DNA of 64,000 nucleotides from the NCBI GenBank assembly GCA_002772745.1, contig PFDV01000005.1, positions 31,609 to 95,608 on the forward strand. Reading direction: 5' to 3'. Every line of letters begins with the position of its first letter. Position 1 is the stretch's first letter. Of the stretch, positions 1-9,521 are shown one piece after another. Under the pieces are notes generated by a model. The model saw only the letters and a list, made by a program, of their open reading frames with translations. It did no database searches and was not told the origin of the DNA. This stretch comes from Candidatus Peregrinibacteria bacterium CG10_big_fil_rev_8_21_14_0_10_55_24. GTDB lineage: Bacteria > Patescibacteriota > Gracilibacteria > Peribacterales > Peribacteraceae. A program made the translations under genes and the position numbers.

Positions 1-17
1 AGCCGCATTCTTCTCAG

Positions 18-1445
18 GTGTTCCCCACGGTTCCGGGGGATGCAATCGAGGAATCCGCTACGTTGGAGCAGGTTCCCGCTGAACTTTCGGTGGAGTACTT
101 CGCGCACATGCGCTTGAGTGGCACGGGGTTGACGTTGACGGGTGTTCTTGCCGACGAGCCTCTCTACACGCGCTACTCCATCACGTACCAGAGCAACGGT
201 CTCATGATCAGCGGGATCATGAATATTCCAAAAGGGGACGGGCCGTTTCCGCTCGTTGTCCTCAACCACGGATACATCGCGCCGAACGTTTACACGAACG
301 GACGCGGGCTTAAGCGTGAGCAGGATTACTTGGCACGCAACGGATTCGCTGTCATCCATTCGGATTACCGCGGACACGCGTCCTCGGATCCCAGTCCCGA
401 CGAGCGCATGGTGTACGACGCGGGTCTTGAGTACAGCATGGACAGCGCCAATGCCATCAGCGCCGTGCGCGCCGCCAATCTTCCTACGGTAGATGCCGGC
501 AGGGTGGGGATGCTGGGGCATTCGCTGGGTGGCGGCGTGACACTCAACATCGCCGTTGCACGTCCTGATCTGGTGGATGCCGTCATCCTCTACGCGCCCG
601 TTCACAGCAACGCGTGGGAGAACTTCCTGCGCTGGAGGGATGAGCGCGAAGAAGGAGACCGTACGCGCGCACTCCTCAAGACGCGCGAAGAGAATCCCGA
701 TGCGTGGAACGCGCTCTCGTCATTGACGCACCTCGCGGACATTGACGATCCCATTCTGCTCTTCCATGGTTCTGCCGACGAGAGCGTTCCTAAGGAGTGG
801 TCGGATTTCCTGGCGGAGCGGCTCAAGGTGTACGGCAAGGAAGTTACCTACGTGGAGTACGAGGGGGAGCACCATGAGTTCATCCGGCGTTGGGACGACT
901 TCATGGAGCGCTCTGTGGATTTCTTGCACATGCATCTTGCAGGGGAACAGTGGGTCGCTCCCCTGGATGCAGTTTACGATCGCGTGAGCAAGAAGCCGTT
1001 TGGCATCTTCATCACACCTCAGGATTCCCCCGTGGAACCGGAGCGCTTCACTGGGTACCACACGGGCGCGGATTTTGAGGTACGTCCCGGCGAGGAGGAA
1101 GGAACAGTGGGCGTCCGCGCAGTTTGCTCGGGCGAGATCATTTTTAAGGATTGGGTCCGGGGGTACGGTGGCGTGGTCATCCAGCAGTGCACGCGGGGCG
1201 GCGAGCCTGTCACGGTGCTCTACGGGCACCTCGACATTGCATCCGTCACGTTGCCGCTCCTCCATACGCTGCGTTCCGGCGATCCTCTGGGGACGTTGGG
1301 CGAGGGACACACCGAGGAGACGGACGGCGAGCGCAAGCACCTGCACCTCGCGGTCCATCCGGGTACGGTGATCGAACTGCGCGGATACGTACAGGGAGAG
1401 CAGGAGCTCGCTGCGTGGGTGGATCCGATGCCGCTCCTCCGGTAA
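18..1445 (+). CDS. alpha/beta hydrolase (S9/DLH-like) fused to C-terminal M23/LytM-like peptidase domain; 5' end may lie upstream of window
   Basis: GHSLGGG nucleophile elbow, HGSADESVP; C-term GYHTGAD (HxGxD), LYGHLD, KHLHLAVH (HxH). Confidence 0.8.
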   Translation: MFPTVPGDAIEESATLEQVPAELSVEYFAHMRLSGTGLTLTGVLADEPLYTRYSITYQSNGLMISGIMNIPKGDGPFPLVVLNHGYIAPNVYTNGRGLKREQDYLARNGFAVIHSDYRGHASSDPSPDERMVYDAGLEYSMDSANAISAVRAANLPTVDAGRVGMLGHSLGGGVTLNIAVARPDLVDAVILYAPVHSNAWENFLRWRDEREEGDRTRALLKTREENPDAWNALSSLTHLADIDDPILLFHGSADESVPKEWSDFLAERLKVYGKEVTYVEYEGEHHEFIRRWDDFMERSVDFLHMHLAGEQWVAPLDAVYDRVSKKPFGIFITPQDSPVEPERFTGYHTGADFEVRPGEEEGTVGVRAVCSGEIIFKDWVRGYGGVVIQQCTRGGEPVTVLYGHLDIASVTLPLLHTLRSGDPLGTLGEGHTEETDGERKHLHLAVHPGTVIELRGYVQGEQELAAWVDPMPLLR

Positions 1446-1468
1446 CGATATCCTGTACACTATCTTCC

Positions 1469-2182
1469 ATGACGATCAGCGTCGTCGTTCCTGCCTACAA
1501 CGAGGAGGGGTACCTCTGCGATTGTCTTCGCTTGCTCACGCAGTATCGCACGCCGGATGTCTGCGAGATCATTGTGGTGGATAACGCCAGTACGGATACC
1601 ACTGCACAGGTGGCATCCTCATTCTCCGGCGTGCGCGTGGTCCATGAATCACGCAAGGGACTCACGCAGGCACGCCAAACGGGGCTCCAGAGCGCGCATG
1701 GCGATCTTGTTGCTTATGTCGATGCCGATACGCATATTCCTGCACACTGGTTTTGCAGCATCTCCCGGGAATTCGCTCTCCATCCGAATATGGTGTGTTT
1801 GAGCGGCCCATATACGTTCTACGATCTCCCGCTCCCGCAGCGCATGGCCTCATACGTCTTCTGGCGTGCCCTTGCTCTCCCTGTCTACCACTGCGTGGGG
1901 TACATGGTGGTAGGGGGGAACTTCGCGGCAAAGCGCTCCGCCCTCGAGAGCATCGGAGGTTTTGACTCCTCCATTGCGTTCTATGGAGAAGATACCGACA
2001 TCGCCCGGCGGCTCTCCGCCTGTGGTACGGTCGTGTTCCGTCCAGCGTTCTGTGTCCAGAGCTCCGGTCGCAGATTCTCTTCGCATGGCATCGTACGCAT
2101 TGGAGGAACCTACATGCTCAACTACCTCTCCGAGGTTTTCCTGCATCGGCCCTTCACGCGGCATTACGAAGATATCCGTTGA
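1469..2182 (+). CDS. glycosyltransferase family 2
   Basis: MTISVVVPAYNEEGYL...IIVVDNASTDTT...YVDADT; ATG at 1469 in the 1151..2182 frame. Confidence 0.88.
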   Translation: MTISVVVPAYNEEGYLCDCLRLLTQYRTPDVCEIIVVDNASTDTTAQVASSFSGVRVVHESRKGLTQARQTGLQSAHGDLVAYVDADTHIPAHWFCSISREFALHPNMVCLSGPYTFYDLPLPQRMASYVFWRALALPVYHCVGYMVVGGNFAAKRSALESIGGFDSSIAFYGEDTDIARRLSACGTVVFRPAFCVQSSGRRFSSHGIVRIGGTYMLNYLSEVFLHRPFTRHYEDIR

Positions 2183-2799
2183 TCGTTGTTCTTCCCACGC
2201 AACCACGCGACCCCCAGGTACACGAAGGGCGTATCCAGCAGAGCGAACGCGAGCTTGAAAAGGTAGTAGGGGATGGCGAGTTCGATGATGAATCCGAACG
2301 TGAACTTCGGTGTCATGTGGTAGAACGCGATCATCATGAAAACGAACGTGTCGATGGCTTGCGAAACCCACGTGGACAGGTTGTTGCGCAGCCACAGGTA
2401 CTTGCCCCTTGTGCGCTCCTTCCAGAACGCGAACGACCACATGTCATGGAGCTGTGCGAGGACGAAGGCGACCACGCTCGCTGCCATAATGCGCATGGAA
2501 GATGCGAAGATAATGGTGTATTCGGCGTTGTAGGGGAACCGTGCGTTGGGCTCCAGCCACACGAAGAACCCCGTGAAGAAGAACATGGCGATAATTGCAA
2601 GAACGCCGCTTGCAATGAAGTGCTTCACCACCTCCTTGCCGTACACTTCCTCCACGATGTCAGTGATCAGGAACGTGAGGGGCACCAGGAAGATTCCCAC
2701 GGAGACGGAGATTCCCGCGAGCGTGGTGATCTTGTTCCCCAGAAGGTTCATCCCGATGAGAATGCCCACGAAGAGGCCCAGGAGGATGTGCAGCTTCAT
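2164..2799 (-). CDS. queuosine precursor transporter, YhhQ/VUT family
   Basis: multi-TM; LTFLITDIVEEVYGKE, WVSQAIDTFVF motifs. Confidence 0.8.
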   Translation of the reverse strand: MKLHILLGLFVGILIGMNLLGNKITTLAGISVSVGIFLVPLTFLITDIVEEVYGKEVVKHFIASGVLAIIAMFFFTGFFVWLEPNARFPYNAEYTIIFASSMRIMAASVVAFVLAQLHDMWSFAFWKERTRGKYLWLRNNLSTWVSQAIDTFVFMMIAFYHMTPKFTFGFIIELAIPYYLFKLAFALLDTPFVYLGVAWLRGKNNDQRISS

Positions 2800-2986
2800 G
2801 CTGCAGGGGGAAGAGGGGTGCAATTGGCTCATCAATCAAAGGGGGGAGATGACCCGTCCACGGTACAGGCGCTGTTGCAGTTGAGCAATTCTCTGTCTTG
2901 ATAAATCTTAACACTCCATAATTGATGGATATTGTCCATAGAGTGGACTTTACCACCCACTCCGGAGGGGTTAGGGTTTCCCTCCT

Positions 2987-3421
2987 ATGCGTATTCCCCT
3001 GCTCGTTACCACCGGCCTCCTTACCCTCTGTGTGTTCCTTCCTGCGCAGGCGGATGCGGCTTCTCCCTACTGCGCAGAGCGTATTTGCCACTCCTATGAC
3101 AGCAATGGTGCGTGCAATAACTACACGTGTGTCAGCGACTACGGCTACGGCTACTCCCGCGATTACCGTTATGAGAATAGGAATAGCTACTGCGAGCCGT
3201 ACCGTACGGGCTGGAGCTACTACGATGACTGTTCTTCCCGTTCGTACCGCACCTCCGATTCCTACTCTACTTCCCGACGTTACTACTACGACGGTGTCTA
3301 TAACGTGCGTTACCCAACGTCGTACTCCTCACGGGGCTACTATTACGATTACGGTACGTACTGGGATGGCCGCCGTGATGTGCTCTACGCGCCGAGCGCG
3401 GGGTACTATTACCGCGATTGA
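2987..3421 (+). CDS. secreted Tyr/Ser/Arg-rich small protein
   Basis: signal peptide MRIPLLVTTGLLTLCVFLPAQADA; very Tyr-rich mature part. Confidence 0.6.
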   Translation: MRIPLLVTTGLLTLCVFLPAQADAASPYCAERICHSYDSNGACNNYTCVSDYGYGYSRDYRYENRNSYCEPYRTGWSYYDDCSSRSYRTSDSYSTSRRYYYDGVYNVRYPTSYSSRGYYYDYGTYWDGRRDVLYAPSAGYYYRD

Positions 3422-3440
3422 GCGCCACAGTTTGCCTACA

Positions 3441-3468
3441 CAACGCCCCCGTAGGGGGGCGTTTTCTT
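3441..3468 (+). terminator. intrinsic terminator after Tyr-rich protein
   Basis: GCCCCC gtag GGGGGC gtttt. Confidence 0.6.
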
Positions 3469-3547
3469 GCAGCGTCTTCGCAGGAATCACAGGAGACAAG
3501 GGAGGTGTTTTGCTGTATAATGCAGAGAAAAAGCCACATCTCTCTCC

Positions 3548-5707
3548 ATGGAGTCAAAGGATACACCATACGCTTCCGCCGGCCCGCAACATGCGTACAT
3601 GCCCTCGCAGCCCTATCGTCGCGTATCCGGTCGCATGCATGCGTCGCTTGTTGTTGTTGGCGCAGTGGTGCTTCTCCTTTTTCTGGGATTGAGCTGGCAG
3701 GGGTCACGCCTTGTTCGTGATGCTATTGAAAGCGATGCCATGTCTGTCTTTGAGAAGGAGGTAGACACCATCCAGCGTGCGCTCCAAACCGGTTTGGAGG
3801 ACCACGTACAGGTTCTCTACAGCCTTCGTGGACTCTTCCTTGCCAGTGCGCAGGTTGATGCAGAGGAATGGGATGCGTTCGTGCAGGGATTAGACATCAT
3901 CCGGCGTTTCCCTGGCATGGCGTTCGTTGCCTATGCAGAGCGCGTTCCTGCCAGTAAGAGATCTCTTTTTGAAGAGCAGCATCGCATTTTCCCTCCTGAG
4001 GAGCGTGACGAATACATGGTGATGACCGTCGTTACTGCCCGAGATCGAGATCTCGCCCTCTTGGGCTGGGATGTTTCAGCGGAGTATGGAGCATCGTTCC
4101 AGCGTGTCCGCGATGCCGGAGAACTCTCTTCCGTTGGGCGTATGGAACATGGCGATTACCTCTTTGCCCTGCCGGTCTACAGGCAGGGAGAAGCAACGGA
4201 TTCCGTCCGGGAGCGTCGCAGTGCACACCAGGGGTTTATTGTGTTGGGGCTACGACCGTCACTTTTTCTCTCTAGCCAGGTCATTCTGCATCCAGAAAGC
4301 GTTACCACACTTGCAGTTTCCCTTCTTGATGAACGTGAGGCACTCCTCTACGAGCAGTCTATTCCTCAAGGGTTTCGTTGCCAGGACATTCTCCATCCTC
4401 TCCAGAGGAGCACATTCCTCCACACGGCGGGGTTGGTATGGATTCTGCGCATCTGCGCTCCTTCTTCGTTCGGGCTCACTGATGCGCAGGTCAAGTTTCC
4501 TCTCCTCCTCTTCCTTGGCGGTGCGGGATTCAGCCTTCTGGTTTTCACGGTGTTCTACCTCATCGTCAATTCCCGCATACGTGCTCTCCGGCTTGCCGCG
4601 CGCATGACGAGCGAGCTGGGGAAATTCCAGCTCGCCGTTCGCCATGCGTCCAACCATATCGTCATTACCGATCCCGATGGTGTGATTCTCTATGCCAACC
4701 CTGCATCGGAACGGCTTACCGGATACAGCAGGGAGGAGATGCTCGGCCAAACGCCCAAGCTCTGGGGCAAGCAGATGCCCCCGGAGTTCTACCAGCGTTT
4801 CTGGAAACGCATCAAGGAAGACAGGCTTCCCTTCGACGGCGAGATTCTCAATCGGCGTAAAGATGGAGTTCCCTACGATGCTCTCATTCACGTTTCTCCC
4901 ATTTTGGGCCATGAGCAAAAGCTCTTCGGTTTCGTCGGTATTGAGGAAGACATCACCAGTCGCAAACAGCTTGAACGGGCGCGATCGGAATTCGTCTCCC
5001 TTGCTTCACATCAATTGCGCACTCCCCTCACCGCCATGCGTCTGACCATGGATACGTTGCTCTCCGGTGCACTCGGCGCTCTCACGGGCAATCAGGAAGC
5101 ACTCCTGCAGAGAGCCAAAGAGTACGGTGTGCACATGGCGGAGACCATCTTCACGATGCTCACTATTTCCCACGTGGAAGCAGGGAAAGTCACTGTTCAG
5201 CATTCCGCTGTAGATATCTGTGTACTGTTGCGTGAATTGGAGCGCGAGTACGGCAATGAAATACGTCGCAAAGAGCAACAGTATACCGTGGAGTGCCCGC
5301 CGAATACCGTGCTGCAGACAGACGCGAAATTGCTGAGAGAGGTTTTCGCCAATCTTCTCAGTAATGCTACGAAGTACACACCTGATAGGGGCAGTATTCG
5401 CACAACGATTCGAGAAGAGGATGGGCACCTGCGCATCGATGTCTCCGATACGGGGTATGGTATTCCCGCGCATCAGCAGGATAGGGTCTTCCACAAGTTC
5501 TTCCGCGGCGAAAATATCATGAAGAGAAGCACCGACGGTACGGGCCTTGGCTTGTACCTGGTGGCGTCGCTCACTACACTGCTCGGTGGGTACGCGAGCT
5601 TCCAATCGCAGGAAAACGTTGGAACGACCTTCTCACTCTTTCTCCCCCTTACCCCATCTTCTCATGGCAGCAACCCCCGCAGCGGGGAAGACCATCCTCA
5701 TCGCTGA
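3548..5707 (+). CDS. sensor histidine kinase (CHASE - PAS - HisKA - HATPase)
   Basis: CHASE-like N-term, PAS (ITDPDGVILYANPASERLTGYSREEML), SLASHQLRTPLT H-box, N and G boxes. Confidence 0.9.
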   Translation: MESKDTPYASAGPQHAYMPSQPYRRVSGRMHASLVVVGAVVLLLFLGLSWQGSRLVRDAIESDAMSVFEKEVDTIQRALQTGLEDHVQVLYSLRGLFLASAQVDAEEWDAFVQGLDIIRRFPGMAFVAYAERVPASKRSLFEEQHRIFPPEERDEYMVMTVVTARDRDLALLGWDVSAEYGASFQRVRDAGELSSVGRMEHGDYLFALPVYRQGEATDSVRERRSAHQGFIVLGLRPSLFLSSQVILHPESVTTLAVSLLDEREALLYEQSIPQGFRCQDILHPLQRSTFLHTAGLVWILRICAPSSFGLTDAQVKFPLLLFLGGAGFSLLVFTVFYLIVNSRIRALRLAARMTSELGKFQLAVRHASNHIVITDPDGVILYANPASERLTGYSREEMLGQTPKLWGKQMPPEFYQRFWKRIKEDRLPFDGEILNRRKDGVPYDALIHVSPILGHEQKLFGFVGIEEDITSRKQLERARSEFVSLASHQLRTPLTAMRLTMDTLLSGALGALTGNQEALLQRAKEYGVHMAETIFTMLTISHVEAGKVTVQHSAVDICVLLRELEREYGNEIRRKEQQYTVECPPNTVLQTDAKLLREVFANLLSNATKYTPDRGSIRTTIREEDGHLRIDVSDTGYGIPAHQQDRVFHKFFRGENIMKRSTDGTGLGLYLVASLTTLLGGYASFQSQENVGTTFSLFLPLTPSSHGSNPRSGEDHPHR

Positions 5708-6041
5708 GGACGAGGACTTCATCGCAAATCTGTACAAGGTCAACTTGGAGAAGCATGGTGTCCGCGTTCTCACCGTTGGTGACGGCAATGAGGCCATTGC
5801 TGCAATCGACAGCGCACAGCCAGATCTCGTTCTCTTAGATCTCCTCATGCCCGATGTTGACGGATTCCAGGTACTCGATCACATTCGCAAGAAACAGTAC
5901 GCTTTCCCTGTGGTGATTCTCACCAATCTCAGTCAGGAGATCGATAAGCAAAAGTGTGAGGAACTGGGGGCCAAGGATTTCTTCGTGAAGAGCGACCTCT
6001 CCGTTGAGGAGCTCTGGGAGAGGATCTGTGGGTATCTCTAA
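5664..6041 (+). CDS. response regulator receiver protein
   Basis: ILIAEDEDF, DLVLLDLLMPDVDG, KDFFVKSDL; overlaps 3' end of kinase gene. Confidence 0.88.
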   Translation: MAATPAAGKTILIAEDEDFIANLYKVNLEKHGVRVLTVGDGNEAIAAIDSAQPDLVLLDLLMPDVDGFQVLDHIRKKQYAFPVVILTNLSQEIDKQKCEELGAKDFFVKSDLSVEELWERICGYL

Positions 6042-6053
6042 TGGTTCCTCTGC

Positions 6054-6407
6054 TTAAGGATTTTTCTCTTGAGGATGCTTCTCCTGTTTCCATGCGTGGC
6101 TGGAAAGGCCGAAGTGTGCTTTGAGTAGACCAATGGCGTCTGCCACGCTGGTATCAACCCGGTGCAGCATTTGCTGTTGAGCGATATTGAGCTTGCCTCC
6201 CTGCTGGTCGAGAAGCATCTCCGTATGCCATTTCACGCTGGTGAGCTGATCATCCACCTGATGGAAGATCTTGGCGAAGACTGCGTTCTTTTGCCGTTCA
6301 TTTTCGATGAGCGCGTGGAGCCTGCGTCCCTGCCATGTGAGCGCCAGGAGCGTTCCCAGTGCAAAGGCGGCTGCGCCAATGAGTACGATGACGATTCCGG
6401 TATTCAT
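6054..6407 (-). CDS. membrane-anchored truncated HisKA-like (DHp) protein
   Basis: N-terminal TM helix then FHQVDDQLTSVKWHTEMLLDQQGGKLN resembling the HisKA H-box helix; no ATPase domain. Confidence 0.55.
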   Translation of the reverse strand: MNTGIVIVLIGAAAFALGTLLALTWQGRRLHALIENERQKNAVFAKIFHQVDDQLTSVKWHTEMLLDQQGGKLNIAQQQMLHRVDTSVADAIGLLKAHFGLSSHAWKQEKHPQEKNP

Positions 6408-6561
6408 TTGCTCTATTATAGCATAATTTGGTGAGAAATCGCAATTCCATTCAATTGGAGCCACCGAGTACCTGTTGCCAATGGCTTATGGATACCCCTA
6501 GAGTGCCCACATCATCTTCGTCGACATCACGCTCGCGCTCCTCATTCTTTTCATCTTCGCG

Positions 6562-7047
6562 ATGGCGATGACTGCTGTCTGCGCGCTATGGTCGCGCGTG
6601 CCGTTCGTGCCGACATCCGGCGCCATTGCGCGGACGATGATCCGCGAAGCACATCTGCGTCCTGGGGACAAAGTGTACGATTTGGGTGCCGGTGACGGAC
6701 GTCTGCTCATCTTGGCCCAACGGGAGGAACCGACGATCACTGCCATTGGCTTCGAGATCGTACCAGTCGTGTGGTTCTTCGCTCAGGTGCGTATTCTCCT
6801 TGCGCGCAGTTCTGCGCGCGTGTACCTGAAGAATTCATTTCGTCAGGATCTACAGGATGCGGATTGTATCCTCCTCTACCTCATTCCCGCTGTCCTCAAA
6901 ACACTTGCCTTGAAGTTTGATCGAGAACTCAAGCCGGGAACCCGTGTCATCTCCCATGCGTTCTCGCTTCCTGGGCGCCCGGCAACACGGGAAGTCCTTG
7001 TCCCCAGGCGTTTTGGGAAGTCCAAAGTGTACGTCTATGAATGGTGA
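6562..7047 (+). CDS. class I SAM-dependent methyltransferase (FAM173-like)
   Basis: VPFVPTSGAIARTMIREAHLRPGDKVYDLGAGDGRLLI. Confidence 0.75.
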   Translation: MAMTAVCALWSRVPFVPTSGAIARTMIREAHLRPGDKVYDLGAGDGRLLILAQREEPTITAIGFEIVPVVWFFAQVRILLARSSARVYLKNSFRQDLQDADCILLYLIPAVLKTLALKFDRELKPGTRVISHAFSLPGRPATREVLVPRRFGKSKVYVYEW

Positions 7048-8503
7048 GAAGCACGACAGAGATCAGACATCCATAGTAGACGCAGACGATACTCGCAGAG
7101 AGTACAGGGATGGGGATGGCTGCCCCCGGCAGCGCCGAGAGTGTCTTTGCGACAACGATTACCCACTCGAGAAACGCCCAACCGATGAATGCGAAAAGTT
7201 GCCCCAGGGGGAACCACAGGAAGCTTAAGAGGATTCCGGTGAATCCCAGTAGCATGGCGATAGGGATGGCAGGGATCGCAAGCATGTTGGCGAGTGGAGC
7301 GATGAGCGATAGTCGTCCAAAGGTCACTGCTGCCAAGGGGACCACGGCGATTTGTGCCGCAACGGTTGCCAGGAGCGCCTCGCGGATGCTCAGGATTTTT
7401 GGAATTCTCGAGAAGAGCGGTTCAAGAATTGGGGAGAGCTCCGCCAAGCCGATGACTGCGAGAAATGAGAACTGAAATCCAACATCGTACCAGAGCATCA
7501 TCGGGTTCGCCGCGAGCATGATGGCGAGTGTCCAGAGGATCATGAGTCGCATCTGTGGAACGCGCTCGCTCTGAAGGGCTATGAGCCCCAGAATTCCCAT
7601 AATGCTCGCACGCACGACCGCGGCGCTTGCACCCACAAAGACGGCAAAGAGCACGATAGCCGTAACGGCCGGGAGCAAGCGCCACTTGAGCGGCAGCCAG
7701 AAGAGGAGTCCGCCAATCACAGTGATGACAATGGTGATGTTGTATCCAGAAATTGCGATGATGTGCGTGAGTCCGGATCGGTTGAAGTCCTCCGTTAAAT
7801 GCTCAGGGATTCCGCGCCGCGATCCCGTGAGCAATCCCGCAAGAAACGACGCATGCGGTTCGCTGTAGATGCGGTTGATCTGTTGTTCGAAGCGTTCCTT
7901 GGTTGTGTAGAGCGTTGCGAAGAGCACGTTGCCCCTCCATTGTCCCGTCCCCTCCGTTGCAGCCCATGCCATGATGCTCTGCACGTCAAAGCGTGCCAGG
8001 TAATGATCGTAGCGGAACGTATCGATTGGTGTGGGTTTCTCCAGTGCTCCTCGTATGATCATTTCATCGCCGTAACGGTACTGCGGCCATCCACTGTGGT
8101 CAGAAGCGAGTACGCGACCCGTGAGTCCCGTAATTGTGATACCCGATGCCGTTGTGAGTTCCCGGACAGCAACGGTGTACTTTGTCTGCATCGGGCGACG
8201 ATCCGGTTCCTCCACAATCGTGCCGAGGATCGTCACCTTCCCCTGATCTGCATACCAGTCGATGGTCGTGGGGTTTGGTACGTGTGTCACTCGTGCGACG
8301 CTCAGGAAAGCGAGCCCAATGCCGAGACATGTCGCCAGGACAGGCCCGCGCAGCTTCCGTGCGGTGCATGCATGAAGTGCAACTACGCTCAGGAGTATCC
8401 ATGCGATACGCGGATACCGCGCACACTGCCACCACTGCAGACAGAATATAGATGTGACGTACGTGCCGAGGAAGACGTAGGAAATACGCTCAGGATGGAT
8501 CAT
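6947..8503 (-). CDS. comEC: ComEC/Rec2-family competence protein (no C-terminal beta-lactamase domain)
   Basis: LTGSRRGIPEHLTEDFNRSGLTHIIAISGYNITIV competence-domain motif. Confidence 0.88.
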   Translation of the reverse strand: MIHPERISYVFLGTYVTSIFCLQWWQCARYPRIAWILLSVVALHACTARKLRGPVLATCLGIGLAFLSVARVTHVPNPTTIDWYADQGKVTILGTIVEEPDRRPMQTKYTVAVRELTTASGITITGLTGRVLASDHSGWPQYRYGDEMIIRGALEKPTPIDTFRYDHYLARFDVQSIMAWAATEGTGQWRGNVLFATLYTTKERFEQQINRIYSEPHASFLAGLLTGSRRGIPEHLTEDFNRSGLTHIIAISGYNITIVITVIGGLLFWLPLKWRLLPAVTAIVLFAVFVGASAAVVRASIMGILGLIALQSERVPQMRLMILWTLAIMLAANPMMLWYDVGFQFSFLAVIGLAELSPILEPLFSRIPKILSIREALLATVAAQIAVVPLAAVTFGRLSLIAPLANMLAIPAIPIAMLLGFTGILLSFLWFPLGQLFAFIGWAFLEWVIVVAKTLSALPGAAIPIPVLSASIVCVYYGCLISVVLLTIHRRTLWTSQNAWGQGLPVLPGAQEARTHGR

Positions 8504-9326
8504 GAGACCTATCCTCGCCGAAAATCTCCGCCAGGCGAATCCACTCTGCAATACTGAGTGTCTGCGGACGCCGGGAAGCCGCTACAGAAGCGCGTTCCAG
8601 GCGTTCCATGCCCCCGGGGAACGCCCCCAGGGTATTCCTGAGCATCTTCCTCTTCTGACCGAAGGCGATCTTGGTCAGGCGGAAAATCTCGTTGAGGATT
8701 TGCGTAGAGGTAAGGGGCGCAGAAAAGCATTCGATGTGGAGCACGGCGGAATCCACCTTGGGTGGCGGCAGAAAACTCTGCGGGGGTACCAGGGCAATGA
8801 TGTTGGGTGTTCCGAAGAGCCCTACGAGAATGGTGAGGAGACCCGCGTTCTCTGTATCGCAGATCTTCTCAGCAACTTCGCGTTGGATGAGGAGGGTCAT
8901 ACTCTGGGGCGTTGTCGCGGACTCTAAAAACGCGTGTCGCAGCAGTGGGGACGTGATGTGGTAGGGGATGTTGGCGACGATTTTGTAGGGGTCTTTTGGA
9001 AAGGGAACGTGGAGAGCATTCTCGTGAATGAGCGTCAGGTTCGTTGGTGCATCGGTGTGCTGAGTGACGAATTGCATGAGGAGCGGGAGCATGCGTTCAT
9101 CGAGCTCAATGGCTGTGACGTGCTTGGATTGTTTGAGCAGTTCGCGTGTGAGTGCACCAATGCCGGGACCGATTTCGACGACATGATCCTGCGTAGTGAG
9201 GTGGGCAGCTTCCACAATGCGTTGGAGCACGGATGCGTCCGTGAGGAAGTGCTGCCCGAGATCGGTATTGAGCTTGAGCCCATGCCGAGAGCAGAACTGC
9301 CGGATTTCCTGCGCGAGATCCGCCAT
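8490..9326 (-). CDS. rsmA: 16S rRNA (adenine1518/1519-N6)-dimethyltransferase
   Basis: LGQHFLTDASVL, VVEIGPGIGALT, IVANIPYHITSPLL. Confidence 0.92.
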   Translation of the reverse strand: MADLAQEIRQFCSRHGLKLNTDLGQHFLTDASVLQRIVEAAHLTTQDHVVEIGPGIGALTRELLKQSKHVTAIELDERMLPLLMQFVTQHTDAPTNLTLIHENALHVPFPKDPYKIVANIPYHITSPLLRHAFLESATTPQSMTLLIQREVAEKICDTENAGLLTILVGLFGTPNIIALVPPQSFLPPPKVDSAVLHIECFSAPLTSTQILNEIFRLTKIAFGQKRKMLRNTLGAFPGGMERLERASVAASRRPQTLSIAEWIRLAEIFGEDRSHDPS

Positions 9327-9335
9327 AGGGAGAGC

Positions 9336-9363
9336 TTGACAGTGCTTGCGATACGAGTAAAGT
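9336..9363 (+). promoter_or_regulatory. promoter for Phe-leader 1
   Basis: TTGACA (9336-9341), 16 nt, TAAAGT (9358-9363); leader ATG 12 nt downstream. Confidence 0.55.
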
Positions 9364-9375
9364 GACATCACTTTC

Positions 9376-9441
9376 ATGTCTGCTCAGGTGTTCTTCTTTG
9401 GCTTCTATGCGTTCCCGTTTTGCGCGGGGACGGAAGCCTAA
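9376..9441 (+). CDS. leader peptide, Phe-rich: MSAQVFFFGFYAFPFCAGTEA*
   Basis: 6 Phe and 1 Tyr in 21 codons; followed by antiterminator/terminator pair. Confidence 0.75.
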   Translation: MSAQVFFFGFYAFPFCAGTEA

Positions 9442-9502
9442 TACCTGAGTGAATCCGTATTTTCCTAGGCAACCCTCCCCACGCAGCGGCGAAGGTTTTT
9501 TT
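9424..9502 (+). promoter_or_regulatory. transcription attenuator 1
   Basis: leader GCGcGGGGAcGG (9422-9433) complementary to CCcTCCCCaCGC (9473-9484); terminator 9472-9496 followed by T7. Confidence 0.72.
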
Positions 9503-9521
9503 CGCATTCCGCTTTCCTCCC

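Noticed and set aside
2800-2960. preQ1 riboswitch upstream of the YhhQ-type queuosine precursor transporter
   Set aside because: Looked for the short preQ1 hairpin plus A-rich tail on the minus strand and did not find a convincing match.
6481-6562. In-frame TAG between an upstream ATG (6481) and a hydrophobic segment HIIFVDITLALLILFIFAM preceding the methyltransferase start
   Set aside because: Could suggest stop-codon recoding or a non-ATG start, but TAG ends other genes here (for example leaders 2 and 4), so recoding is unlikely. A non-canonical start or sequencing error is possible; not strong enough to claim.
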